Shown piece after piece: positions 10,719 through 21,346 of a stretch of DNA of 47,775 nucleotides; the stretch's first letter is position 1; each line of letters starts with the position of its first letter. Source of the DNA: Endotrypanum monterogeii (Eukaryota > Euglenozoa > Kinetoplastea > Trypanosomatida > Trypanosomatidae); assembly GCA_000333855.2 (NCBI GenBank), contig CM007324.1, forward strand, positions 1 through 47,775. The letters run 5' to 3'. A program made the translations under genes and the position numbers. Below the pieces are notes generated by a model that ran no database searches, had not been told where the DNA came from, and was given only the letters and a program-made list of their open reading frames with translations.

Positions 10719-11007
10719 GGTGCTATACGAAAGGTACGAGTTGGAGTGATGGTTGTCCGTAGGAGCAGATTATTCCTCACCCCTTGAGGCTGTGATTCGT
10801 GTGACCCACGTTATCGTTGGGGAAACTAGGGTTTTTTGATATGGATACTGTTTTTCTTTTTTTATTGTGTTTCGATGTTTCTCCCGCGTCACCATGTCCA
10901 AAACGATTTGGCTTCTGCTCACCCCAGTACACCTATCCTCATTATAGTGCAGTCGCTACGCTGAGTTTCAGCTTTGTCAAGACCCGTTTGTTACCTGCAT
11001 GACTGTG
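10719..11007. other. Spacer
   Basis: Short non-coding interval between the retroposon-like remnant and the small minus-strand frame. Nothing recognised. Confidence 0.35.
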
Positions 11008-11196
11008 CTAGGTTTTTTTTCCTGCCCAATCGCCGATCTCTACTGCTCGAAGAAGATCCTCCATAGGCCCTACAAACATGTTGTGGGGAATTAGTGCATA
11101 ATTCCTGTACGCCAACGCCCAATAAAAATATGCACTGATTCCTCTGAGAGGTACCTCCTTGTTTAGTTCTCTAAGGGCCGCAGATGCATGTGGCAT
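11008..11196 (-). CDS. Possible small protein, opposite strand
   Basis: A 62-codon frame starting MPHASAALREL and ending DWAGKKT. Unlike the shadow frames nearby it has a balanced, protein-like composition: an aromatic central stretch (AYFYWALAYRNYALIP) that could be a short membrane helix, then an acidic amphipathic end. On the minus strand a pyrimidine-rich stretch (around 11268-11243) ends in AAAG about 45 nt before the ATG, a weak splice-acceptor context. I do not recognise the family. It is the only minus-strand gene candidate in a window where all other genes are on the plus strand, so it may be a remnant, part of the adjacent retroposon, or a true gene transcribed toward the telomere. 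Confidence 0.35.
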   Translation of the reverse strand: MPHASAALRELNKEVPLRGISAYFYWALAYRNYALIPHNMFVGPMEDLLRAVEIGDWAGKKT

Positions 11197-12158
11197 CGTG
11201 ATGTGCTTGTTGTGAAAATTACCGTCTGACTGCTTCTGTTTCACAGTATACTTTCGAAGTTGAAGAAGTAGAAAATCCCTTCCCTCCACCTCCCCAGAGT
11301 CGACTAAGGAGGATGTGCGACTCCTGTGGACCCCCCCCCCCACCCACACACACAAGACCTTCAAGTAGGTATTTCACATCGTCTCCTATCATGGAGCGGG
11401 CACAAAAGGTAAAAAATAAAGCGATGAGGCAAACTAGGATGGTTTGAACAACAACGCGAGCGAAGCATACAAAGAGCAACCGATGGTAACAACAAGAACA
11501 GAGGAGTTGTATTGTCCAATTGTCTCGCACCATTGAGGAACTCTTCGATATGCTTTCCGTTTCGAGTTTTGTTTTGCCTTTGTGTTGTGTGGACCTTCCT
11601 TCGTTTTTTTTTCTCGCAACTCGCCTTTGGGAGTAGTGCTCGTGTTATGTTTCGTGTGAGTGTTGTGGAACCCATCCCAGAATTGATTATTCTACCCGTC
11701 GTAGCCATGGTACACACGCCTGCGATTGAAATGTGGACATAATTTTTTTTTTTCTCGTCTGCTCCCACCGCTTACCGTGTGTTGTGAAAGGCTGCGTTAC
11801 AATCCTTTGTGATATTCTCACGGAAAAAAAAAATGGCGCAGTGCATCAGCGCAGACGAATGCGCTATTCGACGACTAGTATTCGATATCTCAAATCCCAC
11901 TTCCACTTCAAGTCGCATGTCTTTGCTGTGTGGTGCTGTATTTGTATCTCTACCATTGCTTTCTGTGATGTTCTCTATTTTTTTTCTACTCTACCCTTTC
12001 CCATTACTTACATCTCTAAGCCGTCTCCAGTTATATATTCCGTTACCCTATAAAGTCAAACTCGAAGGGTTCTCTCTCCCCCCCCTTTCAGCCCCTGGTT
12101 ATCTCCTTTCATACCGTTTTTTTTTTTTCTACGAGATATCACGATAAGATTAGGTCAC
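11197..12158. other. Spacer upstream of the main gene array
   Basis: Non-coding. From about 11520 the plus strand becomes markedly pyrimidine-rich, marking the change to the usual Leishmania-type intergenic texture. It ends in a T13-type tract (about 12117-12129) followed by ACGAG, a likely splice acceptor (AG at 12134-12135) for the next gene. It could hold the transcription start region of the array; no sequence motif proves this. Confidence 0.4.
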
Positions 12159-14390
12159 ATGATACAGCTACCTCCCGTGCGCTCAACACTGAAGCAGTCT
12201 GCAGTATCTCGTTGTGCCGATGCAAAGATGGATCCCCTGGATGTTCTGGCTTCGATAAGGGATGATGTATCTGTGTCGCCGCAGGTGAGAGAGAAAATCG
12301 GAGATGCGCTTGCGCGGCTGCGTGACGATCGCAGAACGGTGGGACCACCGAGTGCGAAGGAAACACACAAGAAAAGCGTTGCGAACAGCTACTTTGAAAA
12401 CCTGGTTAGTGGTCATGCTCCGCTCCGGTTTTCTTCCCAGCGAAATGCGTCCACGCACACCCGTGCTAAGCGTTTTGACATCGCCTCCTCGCGACTTCCT
12501 GGTTTCACAACGATGTCTTCTAGTCACACCCTCATGCAGCGCGCCACGCCTGCTCTCCAGAACCCAAAGGAGGTGTTTGCAGAGCTCAACGCCGTTGTCT
12601 TTGAGACTCTTCGGTATATAGATGAAGTGGAGCAGATCGAATTCGATGTGACCAACGTCCGTGAGCACGACGGTAGTATTATGCAGGATAAAGAGCGTCT
12701 GTTTCTCTCTGTCTGTTGCAGTGTTTTTGCTAACTTTTCTTTCTTCACGTCGCTGCGCATCGATGCGGAGAAGTTCCTGCACTTCCTAAGTGAAATCTTC
12801 ACCTACTATCCTCTCGATAACAACTATCACAACGCCATACACGCGGTTGATGCACTTCAGATGATGTCACTTTTCTTCAGAGAACCCAATGTAAACTTTC
12901 TTTTTTCTGATGAAGAGATCGCAATTTGTTTTCTGGCCGTCCTGACCGTCGATGTTGCTCACCCCGGTGCCTCCGATGCACTCCTGGTGGCCTTGGATCA
13001 CCCCTTAGCGTCTGTGTTCGGTGACGTCGCGATTGCCGAGCATGCATCCCTTCTGCTGCTGACGAGCGCGCTTATCCGGGAGGATAATTTTTTCTTTTCC
13101 ACGCCAAACGAAGCTGTTTCCGTAGACAGTGCTCATCTCGTGAAAGAAGCACTGTACGATGTGGTTCTAGGTGCAACCGCCCGTAGCCGGCCCTCGCTGA
13201 TATCAGCTTTGCGTGACATCGATTCGAGAGGTCGCGTAACCGACGCCGACGCCCCTAAACTAATGGCAGCTTTGCTGGTGATGGCGTGCAACAGTTTCGC
13301 GTTTCGTTCACAGGCCCAGTGCTGTCGGATGGGAGCGTGGTTTATTTCGGAGCTTTACCGGGAGGAATGCGAGATGAAGCGACACGGTATTCCCATCAGC
13401 GTACCTCATGTTGCGGGAGAAGACTGTACTGCAGTGCTGTCGGACTACATACACGTTGTGCTAAAACCGATAGCGACAGCTACTCTTGCGCTAGTCCCCA
13501 CTGATTTGCAAGACCGTTTGGAGGGGAACGCTGACCTTGCGAGCAATGAAGATGATCTTTACAAGACTGTTGAGACATCCTGTGGTCCGTGGACGTCAAG
13601 CTCGGTGCATGTAATGGAGATACTGAAGAAAGTAGCCACGCACGCAAACAGTGTCGACCGGAAAGCATCCAAGTCTGCTATTCTCAACGCCTCCCCACCA
13701 CGTATTCAGAGAGCAGCCCCAGACACAATGCATGCAGATTCTCTCAACAGCATCGTCTCCGCCTCGGGCTCTATAAATGCCATGAAACGAGAGGAGGCAA
13801 CTTTCCACTTTCCACCATCCTCGGTTTCGTCTCCTCTCTACGCAGCGGCCGGGAGTGTAGCAGACCGCCCTCGGCGATCGGAGCACTATTTCTCCTTTTT
13901 ACGCCTCTATGATAAGTGCGAGCGCGCAGCGGAGTCAGCGAAAGACTTTATCGGCCAGCTTGTCTTCCTTGCGCTGCAACTGGAACCGCGTTACATCGCT
14001 ACGTATGCGCGGAAGGTGTACGGCGATGACTGCTGCGGCGCTGAGTGCGCTGAAATGGGACTCCTGATCACCAAAACGGAGGAGGCACCTTCCACTGCCG
14101 AGGTAATCGCCACTCACCCACCTGGTGGGTTCCCGTCAACTCGTGCTGGAGACGAGATCGGCTACACCGATGGGTTTATTTTGCTGCTGATGGAGATGTA
14201 CTGCTCCCGCGACGCGGCTGTCGCCGAAGTGGAGTCGGCGGCGGCAGTAGGCGACAATGCAGTGACAGCGTTACAGACACAAGTCACAATTCCTGAGACC
14301 ACCCGGCCATATCAACAGAACTCCCCAATTAGATTGCCAGTGAACACGGGGAATAAAAAAAACGACACTCGACCTCCATTAGTCCCATAG
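12159..14390 (+). CDS. Cyclic-nucleotide phosphodiesterase-like pseudoenzyme
   Basis: 743 residues with a central class I PDE fold at about 140-450. Matching hallmarks: YHNAIHAVD (223-231, proton-donor His224 and metal-ligand His228), TVDVAHPG (263-270), AEHASL near 293, GAWFISELYREECEMKRHGIP (PDE motif near the C end, 392-412) and DYIHVVLKP (429-437). Key residues are changed. The HD metal pair is Val264-Asp265, the late metal-ligand Asp (DxSNP) aligns with Asn378, and the invariant purine-binding Gln aligns with Thr424. Active PDEs need these, so hydrolysis of cAMP/cGMP is unlikely; a regulatory or scaffold role is my inference. The N-terminal 140 residues and the C-terminal 290 are unlike known PDE regulatory domains; no GAF or FYVE domain is visible. 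An alternative start is Met24 (12228), also in good context. Confidence 0.82.
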   Translation: MIQLPPVRSTLKQSAVSRCADAKMDPLDVLASIRDDVSVSPQVREKIGDALARLRDDRRTVGPPSAKETHKKSVANSYFENLVSGHAPLRFSSQRNASTHTRAKRFDIASSRLPGFTTMSSSHTLMQRATPALQNPKEVFAELNAVVFETLRYIDEVEQIEFDVTNVREHDGSIMQDKERLFLSVCCSVFANFSFFTSLRIDAEKFLHFLSEIFTYYPLDNNYHNAIHAVDALQMMSLFFREPNVNFLFSDEEIAICFLAVLTVDVAHPGASDALLVALDHPLASVFGDVAIAEHASLLLLTSALIREDNFFFSTPNEAVSVDSAHLVKEALYDVVLGATARSRPSLISALRDIDSRGRVTDADAPKLMAALLVMACNSFAFRSQAQCCRMGAWFISELYREECEMKRHGIPISVPHVAGEDCTAVLSDYIHVVLKPIATATLALVPTDLQDRLEGNADLASNEDDLYKTVETSCGPWTSSSVHVMEILKKVATHANSVDRKASKSAILNASPPRIQRAAPDTMHADSLNSIVSASGSINAMKREEATFHFPPSSVSSPLYAAAGSVADRPRRSEHYFSFLRLYDKCERAAESAKDFIGQLVFLALQLEPRYIATYARKVYGDDCCGAECAEMGLLITKTEEAPSTAEVIATHPPGGFPSTRAGDEIGYTDGFILLLMEMYCSRDAAVAEVESAAAVGDNAVTALQTQVTIPETTRPYQQNSPIRLPVNTGNKKNDTRPPLVP

Positions 14391-15405
14391 AGGCTCGGTG
14401 TGTCCTTATGCTGACATTTTTTTTATTGCTTTATGTATTTTAATCGACGTGTGCGGACCCACTTCTTGTGGAGTTTTTTTTTTACTGCGAATCTGGGATG
14501 CGCAGCTGTTGCCCTGAAGTGTAGACTGCACGTCCGAAGAGATGTGGGTCGGTTATAATGTACCCTGCCCGACTTGATGACCGTTGTTTGTGACAGGGCA
14601 ACTGCGGTTGCTCCGGTGAGCATATTGAAGTACCAACGAAACAGGCGAAAAGAAACGTGAAGTCAGGCTGGCGACTTTCCTTCCCGGGTTTCCTTTGTCC
14701 TTTTTCAGTGTGTCTTTCACGCACAAGGCCATTTTTTTTTTTTTAGCGTTGCTGTTGTTGTTTCCTGCCATCGATAAGTCGTGTCCAGCTCTTAGACCCT
14801 CCGGGCATTTGCGATCTCTTTTTTTTTTTTGCTTTGCATTTCGAAGCTACATCGTTTTATCTTGAACTTTTCAGTAAAACGAGACAAACCAGCTGTCTAC
14901 TGCACCCTGCGCATCGTTCTGCCATGCACGCTCGGTCACAGGTTGTTGACACAATCACGATGCACCACCGTATGATACTAGCACTCTAAAGGGGGGGGAT
15001 CATCTCGAGTAGTTGAGATACTGCAGAACATCAAAGGAGGGAGACAAATCGTCGTGTTGTTACCAGCTGCAGAATCGTGCCCTAAGTCTCCCTTAAGGAA
15101 AAAAAAACATATGCGTCCTGGGTATCACCCTCGCGGCAACTGTGCGGCAGTCATGTTGCTCAACAGCTCTTCACTGTCATGTTATTCTCCTTTTTTCTTA
15201 TATCTATAGAGGCCACTACTATCACTGCTCTCCCGATTGCGGCATCATAAGATGTATGCTTTCCTCTCATATCTGCTTGAACTACACTGTGCATAGGTAC
15301 AACCGCATTTCTCGTGGTCTGCATACCATAAACGTTAATAAAACTGAACAGAATCCACTGTACCCCCGGCTGTGTCTTGTGCGTGTTCGAAAAGAGATCA
15401 CCACA
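14391..15405. other. Intergenic spacer
   Basis: About 1 kb of UTR-like sequence with repeated T8-T12 runs (14418, 14474, 14731, 14818). A pyrimidine tract ending in TATAG at 15209 is a plausible acceptor for the next gene, with a second at about 15296. An open frame runs in from 15142, but it lies in this UTR. Confidence 0.5.
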
Positions 15406-15627
15406 ATGGGACCCCGTGTGGTGGGCTTCCTTGTAGGTGGCGTGCTGATGACAACAGCATCTGCTGTCCTTCTGCAGCACGACGTGCTCCGAAAACAGGA
15501 GCTGAGTTCCAGGAGAATGGAGGAGGTTGGCGCCGAAGCTGACCTGATAGTGCATCGATTTCGCGTAGTGGAAGCGGGGTTGCAGGCCCTAAGTGAAAGT
15601 GACAGGGCCCACACGGGCGCGGCGTAA
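15406..15627 (+). CDS. Small single-pass membrane protein
   Basis: 73 residues: a hydrophobic helix at about 5-24 (VVGFLVGGVLMTTASAVLL), then a charged helical tail at 25-65. The short N terminus plus one membrane helix and a helical tail resembles many small inner-membrane mitochondrial proteins (subunits or assembly factors), but there is no diagnostic motif and I do not assign a family. The frame is open further upstream to 15142; I chose the ATG at 15406 because the hydrophobic helix follows directly and the upstream part reads like translated UTR. Two possible splice acceptors precede it. Confidence 0.6.
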   Translation: MGPRVVGFLVGGVLMTTASAVLLQHDVLRKQELSSRRMEEVGAEADLIVHRFRVVEAGLQALSESDRAHTGAA

Positions 15628-16152
15628 TGCGTAAATCACGCGAAGCACTTTTATCTAACTGTGTCGTGCGTACGTTTGTGGGTCTCTTGAGGTGAAGAAA
15701 ATGCTGGTGAAATCATTTTTTTTTTTTTGGGGGGGGGAGAGATGGGGAGCGCTACTCAGATATCGCAACTGTTCTGTATGACTCTTCTACTCGGCATCCG
15801 CCACCCTTTCGGTATGTGGTAGAGGCAGAAGGCCTGCGACCCTATCTGTAGATGTGTGTGTGTGTGTGTGTGCTTCAGACAGTGGTGGGATCGTGCCTCT
15901 GTGACGAATGTAATAAAAAAAAAAAAATGCTACTGCGTAATGTTCTGGTCCTGCCCACATGCGAACACTGACCTCGTCTTTATATGTACTACATCCCTCT
16001 CTGCATCTGTTCCGCTTGTTTGTTTGCTTAACGGTCACCATACTACCGTGGGTGGCCCGCTTACTATTTTTGTGCATCGCGTAGCTGTCGCTAGGCACCG
16101 GTTATTTTGACTCTCAGAACGATTTACTCAAAGGGGAAACAAATACACAGAC
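15628..16152. other. Intergenic spacer
   Basis: Non-coding, with a T12G9-type run near 15717-15738, a (TG)8-9 repeat at about 15852-15871 and an A13 run near 15914. Confidence 0.5.
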
Positions 16153-16179
16153 ACCCACCCGCTCCCATTGTTTTCACAG
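16153..16179 (+). promoter_or_regulatory. Splice acceptor abutting the CCCH start codon
   Basis: A pyrimidine-rich stretch ending TTTTCACAG runs directly into the ATG at 16180. If that AG is used, the mRNA has essentially no 5' UTR beyond the spliced leader. The CACAG at about 16150 is the alternative and would give ~30 nt. Confidence 0.45.
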
Positions 16180-17514
16180 ATGTTCGCCCTGCACCCTATG
16201 CATCAGCCGATGGGCGCCATGCCGATGACTGTAGTTTATCCGCAGCCATACTTACCGCACGGTGCGGCTCCGTGTCCTGCAACGGGATATGGGTGCATAG
16301 TCGGTGGCTACGGTGCTCCACCAGTGATGATGATGGGCGCCGCTACCTCCCCGTGCCCAACAAATGCGTACCTGAAGTCCTCTGTTGCACCACTGTACTT
16401 TGCTATGGACGCGGCCAACAGTGCGGTATCGATGGTGATAACGGCGGACGCCGTCGCTGCGTGTTCCGATCCCAAGTCGAAGCTCGCGCACTCGGGTAGT
16501 GAGAATTCCCTATCCATGCGCTCCTCTTCGTCAGCGGGCGAGACATCCTCGCTTCTGAGCCGCAGCGCGGTTTCCAGTATATTCAAGCAGAGGCCACGGC
16601 ATGACGTTCACTTTTGGGGTTTTGCTCTTGTTGACCAACTTCATCCGTCACTGCAGCGCATCCCTGTCCCGCCCTCATGCGTGTGCGAACCAACCTTGGG
16701 CATCAGCCTGTATGATAACGATGTGAAATCCAGCAGCACTCGACCGTGCAAAAGCTCTGTCTGTCTTCTTCACGCACAGGGTCTCGGATGCACTGAAGGT
16801 CCCTGTTGCCGTTGTTTTCACATCTCCCATGCATACTTGATGCAGTGCCGCGCCACCTCAGAGCCTTTGTGTTGTGCATTGCACAATTGCTACTACTCTC
16901 AGGAAATGCTCGCCTCTAACTGCGCACCTCATGTATTGGGACGACGCTACGCACTGAGTCTTGACGATGCCTCCGTGTTTCCCCAGAACGAGGAGAAACC
17001 CTACCTCGTTGACCTCTCCTTGCTCAACATCAGCCTCACAGTTGGGCTGGAGACACTGCCCTGCGTAAATGGCCTGTACATTGTCTCGTGGAAGAAACAT
17101 GTGTGCCATCTCAACATGGAGGGATGTTGCAAATGGACCAAGGACTGTGGACATATTCACGTTTGCCGACAGCTGGCAAAGTTCCTTGAGGATGCAGACA
17201 CGCTCACCATCCTGAAAGCACTCCGAGAAAGAACTTCAAAGTGCTCTGCAGATCTTTACCGTGACATCATCCTAAGCGAGAACACGCTGCGGTATGTGCG
17301 TTCTGCAGCCGCTCTTCCCCTGGTCGACGCACTGCTCGAGGCTAAAGAGGTTGAGGCTCTCAAGGCGCTGGCGAGAGCCAAGTGCAGCATGCTGCCGTCT
17401 CAGATTTTGGCGCTGCAGAAGCTCGGCATCGCACTGAGTAGCAGCGATGGGGCTTGTAGCGTCGCCGTGCACCCGAAAGTTGTGTCTCTGCTCACCCCTA
17501 AGGGCAGCCATTAG
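16180..17514 (+). CDS. CCCH zinc-finger protein (two fingers)
   Basis: 444 residues. Two CCCH fingers can be read exactly: C195-x8-C204-x5-C210-x3-H214 and C309-x7-C317-x5-C323-x3-H327. Between them lies a further Cys/His cluster (LCCALHNC, ~230-237). The N-terminal 130 residues are low complexity, rich in Pro, Met, Ala and Ser. CCCH proteins bind RNA, and in trypanosomatids they are major post-transcriptional regulators of mRNA stability and translation; RNA binding here is inferred from the fingers. The open frame begins at a TTG (16168); the first ATG is 16180. I cannot give it an individual family name. The spacer following it, 3.8 kb, is unusually long. Confidence 0.85.
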   Translation: MFALHPMHQPMGAMPMTVVYPQPYLPHGAAPCPATGYGCIVGGYGAPPVMMMGAATSPCPTNAYLKSSVAPLYFAMDAANSAVSMVITADAVAACSDPKSKLAHSGSENSLSMRSSSSAGETSSLLSRSAVSSIFKQRPRHDVHFWGFALVDQLHPSLQRIPVPPSCVCEPTLGISLYDNDVKSSSTRPCKSSVCLLHAQGLGCTEGPCCRCFHISHAYLMQCRATSEPLCCALHNCYYSQEMLASNCAPHVLGRRYALSLDDASVFPQNEEKPYLVDLSLLNISLTVGLETLPCVNGLYIVSWKKHVCHLNMEGCCKWTKDCGHIHVCRQLAKFLEDADTLTILKALRERTSKCSADLYRDIILSENTLRYVRSAAALPLVDALLEAKEVEALKALARAKCSMLPSQILALQKLGIALSSSDGACSVAVHPKVVSLLTPKGSH

Positions 17515-20500
17515 GAAAAGACTATGCACAACACGATGTACACCACATTCGCCATCACCAATAAAAGGCACAGTTATGTTAATACTTTTTGGGGTGTGTG
17601 TGTGTGCCCCTCCTGGCAAAGTGGGATGGTGGTCGCGGCATCGAAAAAGAACAAGAGAAATGGGAAGCGTGTAGCATGAGAGCCTTTCCACTCAGGTGGT
17701 CGTTTTTTTTTTTCTACCAGTGCAAGCTAACATTTTTTTTTTTCACTTTCTCCTGGCACTTGTCTCAATCATCTTCCCTTGTATTATATGATGCGTAAGA
17801 GTTCCCCCCCCCCTGTTGCTTTTTCTCTCTCGACCGTCCGAGACCCTCTACCTCTACAGTACCGTTGATTTTTTTTTTTTAGGAGGAGCTATTCAGTTCT
17901 CCCAACGTGCAAAATTTAGCTGCATTCATACGCTCCTGTGTGGCTAGCGCACGTTCATGGGTGCTGTAGTATGCGAATCCCTAATATGCTCGACCTGCTT
18001 ATACCAACAGAAAAAAAAACGCCCCTCCCCCTCCTTGATATGCTTCAAGGTTGTTGACAACTTTTTTCGAGGGGCCTCAACCAGCTAGTGGAAATCACTC
18101 GCTATTGGACTGGTGTGTGTCTTGACATGTGAATAGACAAACACGAGTCCCAATCATTTAATCCGGACAGAGCGAAAAAAAAAAAGAGGTGTGTGTGTGT
18201 GTGTGTGTGTGTAGAGATACGAAAAAGGAGTCGAGGTGGACAAGAAAAAAATGAATAGGGACTTCTTTCGTTTTTTGTTCAGCGACTATATCATCGTAGA
18301 CATGAGGAAGCTTAATGGTAGGGTAAGGGTGGTAAAGAAATCAACTTCGATGCGCTTCTCCTCCTTGCTCTTCCTGTGGCACTCGACGGCATATGGAAAA
18401 AGGGAGGCAAAACTTTTATTTTTTTATCCCACTCTCTCAAAGTCTCACCTTTTTTTCCCCGACACTCGCTGGAAAATACAGTCCTCAGCCTGTCCGTTTT
18501 TTTTTCCCGTTCTTTCTTTTATTTTTTTTTCCTCTTCATGGACTAAGATAGCGGTGTCTTTCTCCTGCTCCTCGCCTCCCCTTCTCCCGTATTTTTTTTT
18601 TTCTCTCTGCACCCGAGAGTAGTGCTGTTATTTTTTTCAGTACACTCAAGCATGTAGGCCTTGCTTCAAATGCGTGCCAAAGCAGCGGACGAACGCAGCG
18701 CAGTCTTGGAAGTGGTGCGCGGATGTGTGGAGCTCTTTTGTTGTTGCTGCTCATCATCTCGATTCTTTTTTCCCTCAAAAAAAAAACCGTCGACGACTGT
18801 TTCGCTCATTATGTGCGGTGTGCATTATCTCTGAAGGGATTTTTTTTGTTTTCGTTTGACCGATTTTTCTACTTTTTTATCTCTTACATGCCTATTCAAC
18901 GATTTCCCTTTTTCGTATCATGTCGCTTCTCTGTCCCCCCCCCGTCCTCTGCGTGTGTAGGTGTGTGTGTGTGTGTGCGTGTGTTTTTCTTGCGATTTTT
19001 TCTGTTTTTTTTTTTAGTCCTCCTCCTTCGTCAATAGATGGAAAACGAACGTGACCAGGCCCCGATCCTCTAACTCCCGCTAGCACAGCTCAACAACAAA
19101 AAAAGCAATTCTAAACGAAGGTGTGTGTTTGTGTGCGTGTCTAGGGAAAGTGAGAAAGAAGCGATGAGGATTGGGTGCATTCTACAAACAAACAGCGTCA
19201 CATTTTTTTTTTTGTGATCACCTTCTCTTTTTTTTTTCTCTACTCTTTACCCTCTTTCCATTCCTTCATCCTTCTCTTCCATATCTGTCGCACGTAGCTA
19301 ACGAGGAAAACCAGCGGCGAGTATTTAAAAAAAAAGAAAAAAAAATGATGAAAAGAGGACCAGTGAGTTTTTTTTTATTTTGGCCCCAGTGGATCATCAG
19401 GAGAAAAAAACTCAGTGAAACGGTTTTCCCACCGCTTGTTATTTCTTGTTTTTCTAACCTCACCTTACCCCCCCTTTTTCCTTCCCTCACCGACTCATCC
19501 ACTCACCCACCTCTCTTGCTTTCCTCCTTCTTTCTCTCCCTTTTTTGTTGTTGGTGTCACCCTTTTTTTTTTTTTCCACACCCTCTTTTTCTGTGCGTTT
19601 TGCTTTTTCCCACAAAGTGGTGTACCTCACTCCCTATTTTTCGGAGCTGAAAGAGACGACCAAAAGTATCGAAGGGCACACGATACTGTTTTGAGAAGAG
19701 ACAAGTTCACCGTCGTTCCTCACTCCTACCGTATGTCACCTCGATACATTTGTTTGCTCCTCTTAGTAATCTCCTCGATATATTTTTAATTGTTTTTTGC
19801 ACTTGTTATGGTTCTGTGGCTCTGCGCATGAAGAACTCAGTGCCAGAAGTAGCAAAAGGAAAAAAAAAAGAAGCTGAGTTTTTTTTTTTTTTTGCTTTCC
19901 GTTTCTGTTGAAACAGGAACGTGGAAGAAAGCACAAGGATACAACTGAACTTTTTTCTACACCCCCTCCCTCTTTATTTTATTTTAACTGTTCCTCTCTC
20001 TTTTACACCGCGATACAGTTAGCCTCTCTGTGATGTGACATGAGCAAGAGGAGGAGCTCCAGTGAATATGTGTGAGAATGAACAAAGTCTCCATTCGTCA
20101 TCTTTTACCTCCTCAGGGAAACAGACAAGGAATATCTTCGGGAGAAGACACTGAGACCCCCCCCCAAAAAAAAAAAAGGAAATTCGTGCTTCTCGGTAAC
20201 CGTGCGTGCCTTCACGGACGCCATAATCAAATCTTTTGAATTGTCAGTGGCTGCCTTCCCCCCACCCCCACCCACCCACCCACCGTTGGTGTTTTCTTGT
20301 GCTTTCTGATATTTCATCGGTTGTCTGTACCACCTCTTTCCCTACCCTTTTCCCACACATACTTGCTTCATCTCTTTCAGCAGAGAAAGCGTCGGCTTTT
20401 TTGTTTGACCTGACCCCATGGAATACCACGCTTGAACGCATCGCTTCTTGTCAGGAGACGTGCCTTGTTGTTCTTCATTTTTTCATTTTTCATTTTTCAT

Positions 20501-21288
20501 TTTGCCTGTTTGCTTTGTTCATCGTTACCCCTGCCCGCGCGTGTGCTAATCCTGTCTCGACTACCGATCTTGTTTTCGCGATCTCATGTGGTCTACCAGG
20601 ATGTGAAGTCAATGCCTCCAAGACCAACTCAGTGCACCGTAATCCGACCACTGTTTGTGAAGTCCTTAAAATACCTTAACGGCGAGACTAGTAACACACT
20701 GGAAAGGGGGGAGAATTATATATATATATATAAATGGAGGTACTCTGAACCCTTTTTTTGCCACGCGGCAAAAGCAATGAGCACTACCCATGTTGACAAC
20801 AAAGAATGAGCATTCAGATAAATTATATGCAATATACAACATATGTGATGACAGCTGCCAATTCGTTTGTGTATGCCCCCCCCCGTGTCCACGTCTTTTG
20901 TGCAACACGCGAACTACGTAGGCCTTTGTAGCGTCGTGTCTGTAGCCTTGTCCGAGGTGTGTTGCGTACTTCGCCCGGCGAGGTGGACAAAGGAAAGGTT
21001 TCTGACGGGCAAAAACGTTTTGGAATTCTCTTAGCTCGCTCTGGTACCACTACATATTTTTCCTCGTCTAGGTGGTGTCGCTCTTGCGGGGTGTGAGGAA
21101 CGAAAAAGAAATGTTTTCGACCAGCAGCACACCGTCGCGTAACTCGTGTTTGTGCCTTCAGTCCCTCACTTCTGTCATTCTTGAACCTCTTTTCCTGTTC
21201 TCTCTTTCCTTTTTTGTTCACTCACATGTTTGTGTGTTGGGATGCACACACGGCGCATTGATTCTCATGCGCGTGGAGCGACTTGCAT
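17515..21288. other. Long non-coding interval (3.8 kb)
   Basis: One of the longest spacers in the array. It holds more than a dozen T or A runs of 8-14, a (GT)12 repeat at 18189-18212, a second GT tract near 18960-18980, tandem TTCATTTTTCATTTTTCATTTT near 20477-20500 (read in short units), a (TA)5 near 20717 and C-rich runs near 20155 and 20260. Open frames up to ~160 codons exist but are translations of these tracts. Probably a long 3' UTR of the CCCH gene plus a 5' region; an unrecognised non-coding RNA is possible. Confidence 0.5.
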
Positions 21289-21318
21289 TGGCTCTCCCCT
21301 CCCCCTCCTTCTACATAG
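21289..21318 (+). promoter_or_regulatory. Splice acceptor for rhodanese-like gene
   Basis: A C/T tract (CTCTCCCCTCCCCCTCCTTCTA) ends in CATAG at 21318, 28 nt before the ATG at 21347. It argues against the longer open frame that starts at 21230. Confidence 0.6.
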
Positions 21319-21346
21319 AGGTAGGATCAGCTTCTGCCCGATAGCA

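Noticed and set aside
20236..20679. 147-codon plus-strand frame
   Set aside because: Mostly translated pyrimidine tracts and TTCAT repeats; codon use unlike real genes here.
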